DNA from: Lutibaculum baratangense AMV1
Lineage (GTDB): Bacteria; Pseudomonadota; Alphaproteobacteria; Rhizobiales; Tepidamorphaceae
Length of the DNA: 64,000 nucleotides
Reading direction: 5' to 3'
Assembly (NCBI RefSeq): GCF_000496075.1
Contig: NZ_AWXZ01000017.1
Coordinates: 62,001 to 126,000, forward strand
Shown here: positions 9,171-21,297 of the stretch, in pieces
Position numbering within the stretch: the stretch's first letter is position 1
How the letters are laid out: each line of letters begins with the position of its first letter
The notes under the pieces: model-generated
Database searches by the model: none
Seen by the model: the letters and a program-made list of their open reading frames with translations, nothing else
What the model was told of the DNA's origin: nothing
Translations under genes and position numbers: made by a program

Positions 9171-10789
9171 GCTTCTCCCGCTTCGTCCACGTCGTCCGCT
9201 TCTTCCTCGTCCTGCGCGGCGGCCGCTGCGAGCTCCTCCTCCGTCACCCATCCCGCCTTCAGGCGGGCGGCCATGACGATGGCCTCCGCCTCGTCGCGCG
9301 ACAGGTCGAAGCCCTCGAGGAAGCCCGGCTCCCGCTTCGTCTCGCCGTTCACGCGCTCGGTCCACCCGGTCAGGTCGTCGGTGGCGCAACCCGCCAGGTC
9401 CTCGAGCGTCTTGACGTCGTTCTCGCCGAGCGTGACGAGCATCGCCGTCGACAGGCCCGGGACGTCCTTCAACTCGTCGGCGACGCCGAGCTCCTTGCGC
9501 TTGGCGTCGAGCTCGGCCTCGAGATGCTCGAGATATTCGCGCGCCCGCGTCTGGATCTCCTCGGCCGTCTCCTCGTCGAAGCCCTCGATCGCCGAGACCT
9601 CCCCGAGGGGCACGTAGGCCACCTCCTCCATCGAGGAGAAGCCTTCCGACACGAGGAGCTGGGCCACGACCTCGTCGACGTCGAGGCCTTCCATGAACAT
9701 CTCCGTGCGCTCGGCGAACTCCTTCTGCCGCCGCTCCGACTCCTCCTGCTCCGTCAGGATGTCGATGTCCCAGCCGGTGAGCTGCGAGGCGAGGCGCACG
9801 TTCTGGCCGCGCCGGCCGATGGCGAGCGACAGCTGGTCGTCCGGCACCACGACCTCGATGCGGTTCGCGTCCTCGTCGAGCACGACCTTCACCACCTCGG
9901 CGGGCTGCAGCGCGTTCACGATGAAGCTCGCGGCGTCCGGCGACCACGGGATGATGTCGATCTTCTCGCCCTGGAGCTCGTTGACGACCGCCTGGACGCG
10001 GCTGCCGCGCATGCCGACGCAGGCGCCGACTGGGTCGATCGAGGAATCCTTCGAGATGACGGCGATCTTCGCGCGCGACCCCGGATCGCGGGCGACCGAC
10101 TTGATCTCGATGATCCCGTCATAGATCTCCGGCACCTCCTGGGCGAAGAGCTTCGCCATGAACTGCGGATGCGTGCGCGACAGGAAGATCTGCGGCCCCC
10201 GCTGCTCGGAGCGCACGTCGTAGACATAGGCGCGCACGCGGTCGCCGGGGCGGTAGGTCTCGCGCGGCACGAGCTCGTCGCGGCGGATGATCGCCTCGCC
10301 GCGGCCGAGATCGGTGATCACGTTGCCGTACTCGACACGCTTGACGACGCCGTTCACGACGTCGCCGATGCGGTCCTTGAATTCCTCGTACTGGCGCTGG
10401 CGCTCGGCGTCGCGCACCTTCTGCACGATGACCTGCTTGGCCGACTGGGCGGCGATGCGGCCGAAGTCGAGCGGGGGCAGCGGCTCGGAGATGAAGTCGC
10501 CGATCTCGGCGGCCGGGTTGCGCTCCTGCGCCTCCTCGAGCGAGATCTCGGTGACCGGGTTCTCGACCGCCTCCACCGTCTCGCGCAGCCTGTAGAGCCG
10601 GATCTCGCCCGACTTCGGGTTGATCTCCGCCTTCACGTTCGTCTCGCTGCCGTAGCGCGAGCGCGCGGCCTTCTGGATCGCGTCCTCCATGGCCGCGATC
10701 ACGATCTGCCGGTCGATCACCTTCTCGCGGGCCACCGCGTCGGCGATCTGCAGAAGCTCGAGCCTGTTGGCGCTGACAGCCGTTGCCAT
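9167..10789 (-). CDS. nusA: Transcription termination/antitermination factor NusA
   Basis: The 540-residue NusA contains an N-terminal RNA-polymerase-binding domain, an S1 domain ([19 protein letters not shown]), two KH domains ([27 protein letters not shown], then [14 protein letters not shown]) and C-terminal acidic helix-hairpin-helix repeats. Residues near the C-terminus are very acidic. It lies four bases after rimP and overlaps ylxR. Confidence 0.98.
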   Translation of the reverse strand: MATAVSANRLELLQIADAVAREKVIDRQIVIAAMEDAIQKAARSRYGSETNVKAEINPKSGEIRLYRLRETVEAVENPVTEISLEEAQERNPAAEIGDFISEPLPPLDFGRIAAQSAKQVIVQKVRDAERQRQYEEFKDRIGDVVNGVVKRVEYGNVITDLGRGEAIIRRDELVPRETYRPGDRVRAYVYDVRSEQRGPQIFLSRTHPQFMAKLFAQEVPEIYDGIIEIKSVARDPGSRAKIAVISKDSSIDPVGACVGMRGSRVQAVVNELQGEKIDIIPWSPDAASFIVNALQPAEVVKVVLDEDANRIEVVVPDDQLSLAIGRRGQNVRLASQLTGWDIDILTEQEESERRQKEFAERTEMFMEGLDVDEVVAQLLVSEGFSSMEEVAYVPLGEVSAIEGFDEETAEEIQTRAREYLEHLEAELDAKRKELGVADELKDVPGLSTAMLVTLGENDVKTLEDLAGCATDDLTGWTERVNGETKREPGFLEGFDLSRDEAEAIVMAARLKAGWVTEEELAAAAAQDEEEADDVDEAGEA

Positions 10790-10793
10790 ACGT

Positions 10794-11387
10794 CTAAGCC
10801 TTCCCGTTCTCCGCCCCGTTCTCGGGCGCGTTTTTCTCGCGGGCCTTGCCCGCGCGGAGTGAATCCTCGACGAGCGCGTCTGTCAGCACCAGCCGCGCCT
10901 CGGACATGTCCTCGATCAGCAGAATCGCCACGGGCGGCTCCGAGCCCGACGGCAGGATCAGCGCGACCGCGCCGCCCTCGATGCCCCGGACGTGCCCGCG
11001 GAAGCGCTTGCGCCCCTCGACCGCCACCGCCATCTCGACCTTCGCCTCGTGTCCCGCCCAGCGCTCGAAATCCGACGCGCGCACCAGCGGGCGGTCGATC
11101 CCCGGCGAGGAGACCTCGAGATTGTAGGCCCCCTTGACGGGGTCCTCCACGTCGAGCGCGGGCGAGAGCGCCCGGCTCAGCTTCTCGCAGTCATCCACCG
11201 TGAAGGTGCCGTCCGGCCGCTCGGCCATGATCTGCACGGTGCAGCCCTCGCGGCCGCTGATCGTCACGCGCACCAGACGGAAGCCCAGATCCTCGGCCAC
11301 GGGCTCCGCGATGGCGGCGACGCGCGCGGCGAGGCCCGTCTCCGTCACGAGCCGCGGTTCGTCCTGGTCGAGGTCCTGAATCATCAA
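10794..11387 (-). CDS. rimP: Ribosome maturation factor RimP
   Basis: The 197-residue RimP acts in 30S subunit maturation. Typical segments are [36 protein letters not shown] and [14 protein letters not shown]. It has an Asn/Ala/Glu-rich tail. It is the first gene of rimP-nusA-ylxR-infB; the start is ATG 11387 or the adjacent ATG 11384. A terminator just upstream (11444-11471) separates it from trmB, so its promoter should lie within 11388-11443. Confidence 0.95.
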   Translation of the reverse strand: MMIQDLDQDEPRLVTETGLAARVAAIAEPVAEDLGFRLVRVTISGREGCTVQIMAERPDGTFTVDDCEKLSRALSPALDVEDPVKGAYNLEVSSPGIDRPLVRASDFERWAGHEAKVEMAVAVEGRKRFRGHVRGIEGGAVALILPSGSEPPVAILLIEDMSEARLVLTDALVEDSLRAGKAREKNAPENGAENGKA

Positions 11388-11443
11388 CTAGCCTCTTGCC
11401 GGCATCCTGTGGCGCGCCCAAGGCGGCCGCGACCGCTGGCACA

Positions 11444-11471
11444 AACAAAAAAGAGCGGGCCCGGCAGGCCC
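11444..11471 (-). terminator. Rho-independent terminator between trmB and rimP
   Basis: GGGCC (11457-11461) pairs with GGCCC (11467-11471) around a 5-nt loop. On the minus strand it is followed by GCTCTTTTTTGTTTG. It ends transcription from the trmB side about 100 bases past the trmB stop. Confidence 0.7.
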
Positions 11472-11567
11472 ACCCCCCACGATCGATCCGAGAGAGTACC
11501 CGAACCGACGATGACGGTTCGGATGCCACGTATATACGCGCTTCACCCCGAACGGCGCAAGAGGCGG

Positions 11568-12260
11568 CTACCCCCGGCGGAAGGTCAGGTAGGCCGGAAT
11601 CCGCCCCGCCGCCCCGGCCTTCGCCTCGTAGCGGGTGCCCGGCCAGCCCTCCCACGGCTCGCGCCAGTCCGACGGCCGCTCGGCCGTCCACTCGAGTTCC
11701 GGCACCCGGGCGACACGCCTGAGCGTCCAGTCGGCGTAGTCGGGGATGTCCGTCGCAAAGCGCAGCTCGCCGCCGGGCTTCAGGACGCGCGCCATGTGCG
11801 GCGCGGTGTCCTCGTTCAGGAGGCGCCGCTTGCGGTGCCGCGTCTTCGGCCAGGGGTCGGGGTAGAGCATCCAGATCCGGTCGATCGACGCGTCCGGCAG
11901 CCCGGCCAGCAGCAGCCTCGCGTCGCCGTCGGAGACGCGGACATTGTCGAGTTCCCCCTCCTCGACGGCGACCAGGAGCTTGGCGACGCCGTTCACGAAG
12001 GGTTCGCAGCCGATGAAGCCGACGTGGCGCTCCGTCCGGGCCCGGTGGGCGAGATGCTCGCCGCCGCCGAAGCCGATCTCGAGATGGACCTCGCTCACGG
12101 CCCGCGGAAAGAGGTCTGCGAGATCCCCGGGCAGCCGGTCCGGCTCGACGCGAAGCCGCGGCAGCAGGTGGTCGATGAGATCCTGCTGCCTCTGGCGGAG
12201 CGGGTGGCCCTTGCGGCGTCCGTAGAAGCGCTGGCGCTGTTCGGTCTGGTCTGAGCTCAC
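11568..12260 (-). CDS. trmB: tRNA (guanine-N7-)-methyltransferase
   Basis: The 230-residue SAM-dependent enzyme makes m7G46 in tRNA. The TrmB pattern is clear: LEIGFGGGEHL for SAM binding, IGCEPFVNGVAKLL, then MLYPDPWPKTRHRKRR, and the C-terminal LEWTAERPSDWREPWEGWPGTRYEAKA. It lies 16 bases after metK, which makes its methyl donor, and is probably cotranscribed. Confidence 0.97.
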   Translation of the reverse strand: MSSDQTEQRQRFYGRRKGHPLRQRQQDLIDHLLPRLRVEPDRLPGDLADLFPRAVSEVHLEIGFGGGEHLAHRARTERHVGFIGCEPFVNGVAKLLVAVEEGELDNVRVSDGDARLLLAGLPDASIDRIWMLYPDPWPKTRHRKRRLLNEDTAPHMARVLKPGGELRFATDIPDYADWTLRRVARVPELEWTAERPSDWREPWEGWPGTRYEAKAGAAGRIPAYLTFRRG

Positions 12261-12276
12261 GGGCGCCGTGCTTGTC

Positions 12277-13446
12277 TCACCCGAAGACCCGCTTCAGCTC
12301 GTCGACGAGGTCGGTGCGCTCCCAGGAGAAGCCGCCGTCGGGCTCCGGCGCCCGCCCGAAATGGCCGTAGGCGGCCGTGCGGGCGTAGATCGGGCGGTTC
12401 AGGTGGAGATGCTCGCGGATCCCCCGAGGCGACAGGTTCACCATGTCGTAGAGGACCTTCTCGAGCTTCGCCGCGTCGACCCGGTCGGTGTCGTGGCAGT
12501 CGACGTAGAGCGAGAGGGGCTTCGAGACGCCGATCGCGTAGGAGACCTGGATCGTGCACTTGTCGGCGAGGCCGGCGGCGACGACGTTCTTCGCGAGGTA
12601 GCGGCAGGCATAGGCGGCCGAGCGGTCGACCTTCGTGGGGTCCTTGCCCGAGAACGCGCCGCCGCCGTGCGGCGACGAGCCACCATAGGTGTCGACGATG
12701 ATCTTCCGCCCGGTCAGGCCGCAGTCGCTGTCGGGGCCGCCGATGACGAAGCGACCGGTCGGGTTGACGTAGAACTCCGCCTCATCGCACATCCACCCTT
12801 CGGGCAGGACATCGAGGACGTAGGGCCGCACGATCTCGCGCACCTCGTCCGTCGAGAGATCGGCGCTGTGCTGCGTCGACACCACGATCGAGGTCGCGCA
12901 GACCGGCTTGCCTTTCTCGTAGCGAAGCGTCACCTGGCTCTTGGAGTCGGGCTCGAGGCCCGGCTGGGCGCCCGAATGGCGCGCCTCCGCCAGCGCCTTC
13001 AGGATGTTGTGCGAGTAGTAGATCGGCGCCGGCATCAGGTCCGGCGTCTCGGTGCAGGCATAGCCGAACATGATGCCCTGGTCGCCCGCACCCTCGTCCT
13101 TGTTGCCCGACGCGTCGACGCCCATCGCGATGTCGGCCGACTGCTGGTGGACGAGAACGTCGACCTTCGCCTTCTCCCAGTGGAAGCCTTCCTGCTCGTA
13201 CCCGATCTCCCTCACCACGCGGCGCGCGACGTGCTCGATGTGGTCGGCATCGATCGAGGCGGGGCCCCTCACCTCGCCGGCGATCACGATGCGGTTCGTC
13301 GTGGCCAGCGTCTCCACGCCGCAACGGGCATCCGGCTGCGCGGCCAGGAACGTGTCGACCACGGCGTCGGAGATCTTGTCGCACACCTTGTCGGGATGGC
13401 CCTCCGACACGGACTCGCTCGTAAAGAGGTAGGAGGCTCTGGCCAC
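12277..13446 (-). CDS. metK: S-adenosylmethionine synthetase
   Basis: The 389-residue enzyme forms SAM from methionine and ATP. It begins [21 protein letters not shown] and contains GEQG-equivalent [11 protein letters not shown] and [19 protein letters not shown]. The start is a GTG at 13446 with GAAGGAAA just upstream; the open frame continues to 13578 but that part is not MetK-like. The leader between xre and metK (13447-13574) shows no recognisable SAM riboswitch. Confidence 0.97.
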   Translation of the reverse strand: MARASYLFTSESVSEGHPDKVCDKISDAVVDTFLAAQPDARCGVETLATTNRIVIAGEVRGPASIDADHIEHVARRVVREIGYEQEGFHWEKAKVDVLVHQQSADIAMGVDASGNKDEGAGDQGIMFGYACTETPDLMPAPIYYSHNILKALAEARHSGAQPGLEPDSKSQVTLRYEKGKPVCATSIVVSTQHSADLSTDEVREIVRPYVLDVLPEGWMCDEAEFYVNPTGRFVIGGPDSDCGLTGRKIIVDTYGGSSPHGGGAFSGKDPTKVDRSAAYACRYLAKNVVAAGLADKCTIQVSYAIGVSKPLSLYVDCHDTDRVDAAKLEKVLYDMVNLSPRGIREHLHLNRPIYARTAAYGHFGRAPEPDGGFSWERTDLVDELKRVFG

Positions 13447-13574
13447 GACCGTTTCCTTCACGGATATAAAGAAAAGCGAATGTCTTTCTATCGCTCTTCT
13501 GACAGCGCGCGCGGAGACCGTCAAGCGGTATGACCGCCGTCTTCGGGGGTAGGTCGAGAAGGGGTCCGGGGGCG

Positions 13575-14009
13575 TCACCCGCTCTTCGCGGCGAGGCTCT
13601 CCACGAGGTCGATGATGCGACGCCTCACGCGCGGGTCCTCGATCGCCATGAAGGCCTTCATAAGCTGCAAGCCTTCGCGGCTGCCGATGAAGTCGGAGAC
13701 GTAGGTGTCGCCGTCCGCCTCCGCGAGACCCGCGGGGCTCGGTTGGCCTGTCTCTGCCATTTCACCGTAGAAGAACGAGACCGGCACGCCGAGCACCTGG
13801 GCGGCCTCCCACAGCTTGCTCGCGCTGATGCGGTTGGTGCCCTTCTCGTATTTCTGGACCTGCTGGAAGGTGATGCCGAGATGCTCGGCCAGCTTCTCCT
13901 GGCTGATGCCCATCAGCATGCGACGCAGGCGCACCCGACCCCCGACATGGATGTCGATGGGGTTCGGAGCCTTCTGCGGCGTTTCGGAGTCGGCGTTCCT
14001 CTGAGGCAT
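13575..14009 (-). CDS. XRE-family regulator (PhrR/PraR-like)
   Basis: The 144-residue cytoplasmic regulator has a Cro/CI helix-turn-helix at about residues 23-80 ([42 protein letters not shown]) and a short C-terminal helical region ([12 protein letters not shown]). Genes of this type sit between lnt and metK in many Rhizobiales. The sequence resembles the stress and surface-phase regulators PhrR/PraR; that link is from memory of the family. It may control its neighbours or distant biofilm genes. Confidence 0.8.
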   Translation of the reverse strand: MPQRNADSETPQKAPNPIDIHVGGRVRLRRMLMGISQEKLAEHLGITFQQVQKYEKGTNRISASKLWEAAQVLGVPVSFFYGEMAETGQPSPAGLAEADGDTYVSDFIGSREGLQLMKAFMAIEDPRVRRRIIDLVESLAAKSG

Positions 14010-14080
14010 CCCCGGGAGACCCTAACGGCATGCAATGGCTTCTACATATACTATTTTCCGTGAGACGCAGCCCCAAAGGA

Positions 14081-14095
14081 GCCGCTTCGAGCGGC
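14081..14095 (-). terminator. Short hairpin after lnt
   Basis: GCCGCT (14081-14086) and AGCGGC (14090-14095) form a 6-bp stem with a 3-nt loop. On the minus strand they are followed by TCCTTTGGGG. It lies just past the lnt stop; a weak terminator at best. Confidence 0.35.
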
Positions 14096-14099
14096 GATC

Positions 14100-15716
14100 T
14101 CAGCGCCGCCGTGCGACGGCGCCCGCGGCTGCCACCAGGAGACAGAAAGCCATGAGGCCGAGGAACGGCATCTCGCGGTAGCGTGCGTAGAGCGTCGGCG
14201 GGGCCGCGGCTGGCAGGCCCGCGTCGATGACGCCCTTCTCGCCGAGGCCCAGCCGTCTCACGACCCTCCCCTTCGCGTCGATGACGGCCGAGATGCCGGT
14301 ATTCGCCGCTCGCACGACCGGCAGCCCTTCCTCGACCGCCCGCACGCGCGCCTGCCGCAGGTGCTGCCACGGGCCCGGGCTGTCGCCGAACCAGGCATCG
14401 TTCGTGACGTTCAGGATCCACGCGGGTCGGGGCAGGTCGGGCCCGACGAGCCTGCCCGGAAAGATGATCTCGTAGCAGATGAGCGGCAGGAAGGGCGGTG
14501 CCGACCCGCTCGTCAGGAGATCACGCACCTCGCCGGCTTCGAACCCGCCGATCACCTGCGTCAGCTGCCGCAGACCGACCGACTCCAGCGTCGACTGCCA
14601 GGGGAGAAACTCGCCGAACGGGACGAGCTTCACCTTGTCGTAGACGTCCTCCACCTCGCCGCGGTCGTCGATCACGAAGATCGAGTTGTAGACGCGGTAG
14701 CCATAGGGGCGGGTGTCGTCGGGCTCGACCCGCTGCAGGCCGCTGACGAGCGAGGTGCCGGCGGGCAGCATCGCCGCGATCGCCGGCAGCGCCACGGTCT
14801 CGAAGTCGAACACGAAGGGGATGGCCGATTCGGGCCAGATCACGAGGTCGGCGTCCCCCGCCCCCATCGCGTCGGGCGAGGCGCTGCGGTCGGACAGCTC
14901 CAGATATTCGGCGAGGATCGCGGAGCGGTTCTCCGCGAGCCATTTCTGTCCCTGCGGGATCGACGGCTGGACGATCCTGAGGCGGACCGCCGGGTCCGGC
15001 CCGACCTCCCCCTCGCGCAGATGCCAGTGGCCGAAGCCGAAGATCCCGGGGATGAGGATCACGGCGAGCGCGCTCGGGAGAGCGCGGGCGAAGCCTTCGC
15101 CGGAACCGCTGAGAGCGGCCGGCGCGGCAAATAGGACGCAGGCGAGGACGGCGAGACCGTAGGTGCCGACGGCGGACGCCGCCTGCATGCTCGCCTCCGT
15201 GGCGGCGAGCGCGTAGCCGAACCCGTTCCAGGGAAACCCGGTCAGCACCGTGCCGCGGACGAACTCGGCACCGGCCATTCCGAAGGCGAAGGCGAAGACC
15301 CGCGCGGGCCCGCGCGACCAGAGGAGCCGCGCCACCGCCGCGCCCAGGCCGGTGAAGAGCGCAAGGCCGGCGGGCAGAAGCAGCATCGCGAAGGGGATCA
15401 TCCAGGCGAAGGTCTCCGCCTCGACGAGGAAGGCGGAGCCGATCCACCACAGGCCGGCGAGGAAATAGCCGAACCCGAAGGCCCAGCCGGTGAGCGCGGC
15501 CGGAAGAAGCGACTTCAGCCGGCGCGCCCGCCCTGCCGCGACCGTGCCGTCCATGAGCCAGACGAGCGCCGGGAACGTTATGAACAGGATCGGGAAGACG
15601 TCGTATGGCGCCATCGCCAGCGCGGACGCCGCGCCGAGGAGGAAGGCCACGAGCAGCCGGCGCCATCCCCACAGAAGCGCGAGCCGTCCGGCGAGGCTGT
15701 CGACGAAATCGCTCAT
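14100..15716 (-). CDS. lnt: Apolipoprotein N-acyltransferase
   Basis: This 538-residue inner-membrane enzyme adds the third acyl chain to outer-membrane lipoproteins. It has about six to seven hydrophobic segments in the first 230 residues, then a periplasmic nitrilase-like domain with the Glu-Lys-Cys triad: IWPES near 294, KLVPFGEF near 361 and LICYEIIFP near 413. A last membrane helix ([18 protein letters not shown]) ends the protein. It follows corC, as commonly found. Confidence 0.97.
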   Translation of the reverse strand: MSDFVDSLAGRLALLWGWRRLLVAFLLGAASALAMAPYDVFPILFITFPALVWLMDGTVAAGRARRLKSLLPAALTGWAFGFGYFLAGLWWIGSAFLVEAETFAWMIPFAMLLLPAGLALFTGLGAAVARLLWSRGPARVFAFAFGMAGAEFVRGTVLTGFPWNGFGYALAATEASMQAASAVGTYGLAVLACVLFAAPAALSGSGEGFARALPSALAVILIPGIFGFGHWHLREGEVGPDPAVRLRIVQPSIPQGQKWLAENRSAILAEYLELSDRSASPDAMGAGDADLVIWPESAIPFVFDFETVALPAIAAMLPAGTSLVSGLQRVEPDDTRPYGYRVYNSIFVIDDRGEVEDVYDKVKLVPFGEFLPWQSTLESVGLRQLTQVIGGFEAGEVRDLLTSGSAPPFLPLICYEIIFPGRLVGPDLPRPAWILNVTNDAWFGDSPGPWQHLRQARVRAVEEGLPVVRAANTGISAVIDAKGRVVRRLGLGEKGVIDAGLPAAAPPTLYARYREMPFLGLMAFCLLVAAAGAVARRR

Positions 15717-15862
15717 CCGCGAGACGCTCGCCCGTTCCGGGGCGCGTCAGCTCCGATAGCCACTGCTCTGTCAGCCCCCGAATCGACCGCTTCCGCCGCC
15801 TTCATACGCCGTCTGGCCGCGGCCGGTCGAGCCGATCCGAAGCCACGGCCGGACAAAGGCAC

Positions 15863-16900
15863 CTATGCGGCATCGGAGCGTTCGGAGCGCATCGTCGCCT
15901 GCGGCCTCGTCTGCTCGGGCGGCTGGCGGCGATGGATGCGCACCCGCTTGATGCGCCGGGGATCGGCGTCGAGGATCTCGAACTCGAAGCCGCCCTCGAA
16001 CGGGACGAGCTCGCCGCGCACCGGCACGTGGCCGGCACGGTTGAACACGAGGCCCGCCAGAGTGTCGACTTCCTCCACGAGGTCGCCGAGCTCGAGCTCG
16101 TCTCCGAACAGGGCAGAGACTTCCTCGATCGGTGCGCGCGCGTCGGCGATGAACCCGCCGTCTCCGGTCGGCTCGATCATCGGCGCCGATTCCTCGTCGT
16201 GCTCGTCCTCGATGTCTCCGACGATCTCCTCGACGAGGTCCTCGATCGTCACGAGCCCGTCCGTGCCGCCATATTCGTCGACGACGATCGCCATGTGCGC
16301 GCGGGTGGCCTGCATCTTCACGAGGAGGTCTCCGGCCGGCATGGACGGCGGAACGTAGAGCACCTGCCGGATGAGCCCGGTGCGGTTCAGCGGCGTGGTG
16401 AAGTCCACCTTCTCGAAGTGGATGCCGCCCGCCTTCAGCTGCGGCTGGCTCGCGACGTCGGCATCCGTGACGAGCGCCTGGTTCATCACGTAGCCCATCA
16501 CGTCCTTGACGTGGACCATGCCGGCGGGGTCGTCGAGCCCTTCGCGGTAGACCGGCATGCGCGAATGGCCGGCCTCGCGGAACTCCTGGAGAAGCTCGCC
16601 TATGGGGGCATCGGCCTCCACGGCGTCGATGTCGGCCCTCGGCACCATCACGTCCTCGACGCGCAGGTCGCGCAGGCTGAGGACGTTGCGGAGCATCGAG
16701 CGCTCCTTCGGAGACAGCACGCTCGCAAGCTGCCTCGCGTCGGCATCGAGGACGTCCTCGAGATCGTCGCGCAGGGAGCCGCTCGTGCGGCCGGCGAACA
16801 GTTCCTTCAGGCGGGCGAAGAAGCCGTGCTGGAGGTTTGACTGGTCGCCGGCGGCGCTACTCGAGGGTTCTTCGGTGTTACTTCGGCTTTCTTCTGACAT
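15863..16900 (-). CDS. CorC/TlyC-type CBS-domain protein
   Basis: The 345-residue soluble protein has two CBS domains ([54 protein letters not shown]) and a C-terminal CorC/HlyC transporter-associated domain. No membrane helices are present, so it is the short CorC form, proposed to modulate divalent-cation transport. It lies six bases after ybeY and before lnt, the classical ybeY-corC-lnt order. Confidence 0.9.
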   Translation of the reverse strand: MSEESRSNTEEPSSSAAGDQSNLQHGFFARLKELFAGRTSGSLRDDLEDVLDADARQLASVLSPKERSMLRNVLSLRDLRVEDVMVPRADIDAVEADAPIGELLQEFREAGHSRMPVYREGLDDPAGMVHVKDVMGYVMNQALVTDADVASQPQLKAGGIHFEKVDFTTPLNRTGLIRQVLYVPPSMPAGDLLVKMQATRAHMAIVVDEYGGTDGLVTIEDLVEEIVGDIEDEHDEESAPMIEPTGDGGFIADARAPIEEVSALFGDELELGDLVEEVDTLAGLVFNRAGHVPVRGELVPFEGGFEFEILDADPRRIKRVRIHRRQPPEQTRPQATMRSERSDAA

Positions 16901-16906
16901 GTCGGC

Positions 16907-17410
16907 TCAGTTTCGGGTGGAACTCGCGAAGGCGGCGCCCGCCTCGGTTTCGGCATAGGGATCGGGAACGCCCATCTCCGCGAGGATCGCGACCTCGAGC
17001 GCCTCCATGCGCTCGGCCTCGTCATCCTCGATGTGGTCGTGCCCCAGAACGTGCAGTATGCCGTGGGCGACGAGATGTATGAAGTGGTGTTCCGGCTTCT
17101 TGTTCTGCTCGGCCGCCTCCCGCCACAGCGTCTCCCGCGCCAGGATCACGTCTCCCAGATGGTGGTCCTCACCGCCGACGCCAATGCCGGCGGCCGGAAA
17201 GGACAGCACGTTCGTCGGCCTGTCCTTGCCGCGGAAGCGGGAATTCAGATCGCGCAGCGTCGCGTCGTCGGCGAGCGCCACGGTCACCACGCCGTCGGCC
17301 CGCTCGTGGGCGGCGACGGCTGCCGGCAGACCCGCGAGGAGCGCCTCGGCGTCGAATTGCGACCAGTCGCCGGCCTGCTCCACGAGCTCGATCTCGAGCG
17401 GCGTGCTCAT
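16907..17410 (-). CDS. ybeY: Endoribonuclease YbeY (rRNA maturation)
   Basis: The 167-residue zinc-dependent RNase is involved in 16S rRNA 3' maturation and ribosome quality control. The metal site HLVAHGILHVLGHDH carries the three His ligands of the family. NSRFRGKDRPTNVLSFP is the other conserved block. ATG 17410 shares ATGA with the phoH stop, so the two are coupled. Confidence 0.96.
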   Translation of the reverse strand: MSTPLEIELVEQAGDWSQFDAEALLAGLPAAVAAHERADGVVTVALADDATLRDLNSRFRGKDRPTNVLSFPAAGIGVGGEDHHLGDVILARETLWREAAEQNKKPEHHFIHLVAHGILHVLGHDHIEDDEAERMEALEVAILAEMGVPDPYAETEAGAAFASSTRN

Positions 17411-18446
17411 GCGCCGCCCCTGCGTGCGCCCTGCGCCGCCTCGGCCTTCTCGTAGGCCCGCACGATGCGCTGGACGAGGGCGTTGCGCACCACGTCCTGC
17501 TCCATGAAGGCGATATGCGCGACGCCCTCCACGGAGGCGAGGAGGTCGATCGCCTCCCGGAGGCCCGACTTCTGTCCGGGCGGCAGGTCGACCTGGCTGG
17601 GGTCGCCGGTGATGATCATCTTCGAGCCCTCGCCCAGGCGGGTGAGGAACATCTTCATCTGCATGGTGGTGCAGTTCTGCGCCTCGTCGAGGATCACGGC
17701 CGCGTTCGACAGGGTCCGGCCGCGCATGAAGGCGAGCGGCGCGATCTCGATGACCCGGTTCTGCACGCCCCGCTCGACCCGGTCTGTCGGCATCATGTCG
17801 TAGAGCGCGTCGTAGAGCGGACGTAGATATGGATCGACCTTCTCCCGCATGTCCCCCGGCAGGAAGCCGAGGCGCTCGCCGGCCTCGACGGCCGGCCGCG
17901 ACAGGATGATCCGGTCGACCATGCCCTTTTCGAGCAGCGAGGCCGCGTAGGCCACCGCGAGATAGGTCTTGCCGGTGCCGGCGGGGCCCGCGGCGAAGAC
18001 GAGGTCGTTCTCGTTGAGCGCGCGGAGATAGCGGTCCTGGGTGACGGTCCTGGCCGTCACGGTCTTCTTGCGCGTGCCGATCTGCGCCAGAGAGGAGAGC
18101 CCCGGCAGCACGGCCTGCTGCTCGCTGACGGCCGTCGCGACCCGGATCGCCCCGTCGACGTCGCCGGGCCCGATATCCTCGCCGCGCAGCAGGCGCTGGT
18201 AGAGGCCCTCGAGCACCTCGGCGGCCGTCGCACATGCGTCCCGGTCGCCGCGCAGGCTCACATAGTTGCCGCGCGCCGTCGCCTCGATGCCGAGCCGCTG
18301 CTCGATCAGCGCGAGATGCTGATCGTACTGGCCGTAGAGATCGCTCGCCAGCCGGTTGTCCTCGAATCCGACCACGCGCTCGCTCGTCCGAGCCGGATCG
18401 TCCTGCCGCCGGCCGGCGCGGGGCCGGCTGGACTGGGGCGTTTCGT

Positions 18447-18450
<4 letters not shown>
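17407..18450 (-). CDS. PhoH-family ATPase
   Basis: The 347-residue PhoH-like protein has a Walker [10 protein letters not shown], a Walker [10 protein letters not shown], and [10 protein letters not shown]. It belongs to the P-loop helicase-like PhoH family, often coupled to YbeY in RNA metabolism; biochemical role uncertain. It overlaps miaB upstream and ybeY downstream by ATGA, so the three form a tight translational unit. Confidence 0.93.
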
Positions 18451-19841
<1,391 letters not shown>

Positions 19842-19962
19842 CAGCTGGTGAAACAATCGCTTTGCGTGGCGGCGCCCACCCTTCCAGGGCACCGATGTCA
19901 TCGTCGAAGCCCGCGCCCTCCATTCCGTAGGGCTCGCCCGGGCCTCCTCGCTCCTTTCCTCT

Positions 19963-20787
19963 TTACCGGTTTTGCCGCCTTTCGGAAAGGGGAGCCAGCA
20001 GACCCTCGCCCGCGTGCAGGGCACGCATCGCGGCCGCGCGCACCGTCTCCTCGGCGAGCCGCGCCACCTCCTTGCGGCCGCGGCCTTCCTTCAGGGGGAT
20101 CGGCTCGCCGAACACGACGACCGCGTCGAGCGGGCCCGTCCGCAGCAGTTCGAGCACATGGGGTGCGAGATCCTTGTCGCCGTGCCAGGCGACGAGCGGG
20201 CGGTGCTGCCGGCCCATCGCCACCCCGTTCACCCGCGTGTAGGCGATCGACACCGGCTGCACGAGAAGAGGCCTCTCGTCTTCGGCCCGCCCGTCCGGCA
20301 CGGCACCGAACAGAGCCGTCTTGAACGCGAGCACCCTGTTCCCGTCATTCGACGTGCCCTCCGCGAACAGCACCATGACGTCGCCGTCCGAGAGGCGGCC
20401 GGCGATCTCCTCGCGCGTTCCGCCGGTCGCGCTCCTGCGCTGGCGATCGACGAAGACCGTGCGCTGGAGACGCGCGAGCGTCTTGACGACCGGCCAGGTT
20501 CCGACCTCGCTCTTGGCGACGAAGGACAGAGGGCCGATCGCGCTCAGGAGCGGGATGTCGAACCAGGAGACGTGGTTCGCGACGAGCAGGAGCGGCCGGC
20601 CGGGCGCCGGACGGCCGACGATCGTCAGCCTGGTGCCGAGAAGGCGCAGGAGGATCCGGTGATAGAGGACCGGGATTCGGCGCGCCGCAGGGCGGCTGAC
20701 CCGGAGGGCCGCCCACTGCACGGGCAGGCCGACGAGCGTGACGGCAGCGAGTGCGCCAAGTATCCAGACGGCCCTCACCCTGCCCAT
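19963..20787 (-). CDS. plsC: 1-acyl-sn-glycerol-3-phosphate acyltransferase
   Basis: The 274-residue membrane-bound enzyme acylates lysophosphatidic acid. It has an N-terminal hydrophobic helix ([17 protein letters not shown]), the catalytic HX4D ([11 protein letters not shown]), [15 protein letters not shown] and FGEPI motifs. It lies between rimI and miaB. In many Rhizobiales a fur/mur gene separates rimI from plsC; here only 42 bases do. Confidence 0.92.
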   Translation of the reverse strand: MGRVRAVWILGALAAVTLVGLPVQWAALRVSRPAARRIPVLYHRILLRLLGTRLTIVGRPAPGRPLLLVANHVSWFDIPLLSAIGPLSFVAKSEVGTWPVVKTLARLQRTVFVDRQRRSATGGTREEIAGRLSDGDVMVLFAEGTSNDGNRVLAFKTALFGAVPDGRAEDERPLLVQPVSIAYTRVNGVAMGRQHRPLVAWHGDKDLAPHVLELLRTGPLDAVVVFGEPIPLKEGRGRKEVARLAEETVRAAAMRALHAGEGLLAPLSERRQNR

Positions 20788-20829
20788 GGAAACGTCACGC
20801 CCCGATGCCCGAGGAGGCTCTATCGCACG

Positions 20830-21297
20830 TCACGCGGCGGAAGTCGAAGCCTGGAGGTCGAGGCGCATGAGGATCGCGTCGGCGCCGTTGCTCGAGCGGT
20901 AGTAGTTCTTGCGGCGGCCGACGGAGACGAAGCCCAATCCGCGATAGAGGGCCCGCGCCCCCGCGTTGCCCTCGTCGACCTCGAGGAAGACCACCTCCGC
21001 GCCGCGCGACCGCACTTGGGAGAGACCGTGGCGCAGGAGCGCGCTCGCCAGCCCCTCGCGACGCCGAGCCGGCGCGACGGCGACCGTGTAGATCTCCGCC
21101 TCGCCCGGAAGCGCCCGGATGAGAAGCAGGGCGTCGAGGCCGCTCCCGTTCCGGCGAAAGCCGTGGCCGAAGAGCGTCGGGCTCTTCAGGAGCTCGCGGA
21201 AGGACTCCGCCGACCACGGCGCCGCCATCGTCTCCGCGTGCAGCCGCGACGCACATTCGGCATCGGCGGCGGAAAGGGTGACGCGCTCGCCGATCAT
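20830..21297 (-). CDS. rimI: Ribosomal-protein-alanine N-acetyltransferase-like GNAT
   Basis: The 155-residue GNAT acetyltransferase carries the acetyl-CoA loop VAPARRREGLASALL and the C-terminal EVDEGNAGARALYRGLGFVSVGRRKNYY pattern of RimI. Start ATG 21297 shares ATGA with the tsaB stop. The tsaB-rimI pairing supports the RimI call, although the substrate may differ from ribosomal protein S18. Confidence 0.9.
   Translation of the reverse strand: MIGERVTLSAADAECASRLHAETMAAPWSAESFRELLKSPTLFGHGFRRNGSGLDALLLIRALPGEAEIYTVAVAPARRREGLASALLRHGLSQVRSRGAEVVFLEVDEGNAGARALYRGLGFVSVGRRKNYYRSSNGADAILMRLDLQASTSAA

Noticed and set aside
13447-13574. Possible SAM riboswitch upstream of metK
   Set aside because: No recognisable SAM-II, SAM-V or SAM/SAH pseudoknot pattern could be traced; the TTGACG at 13519-13524 also lacks a convincing -10.
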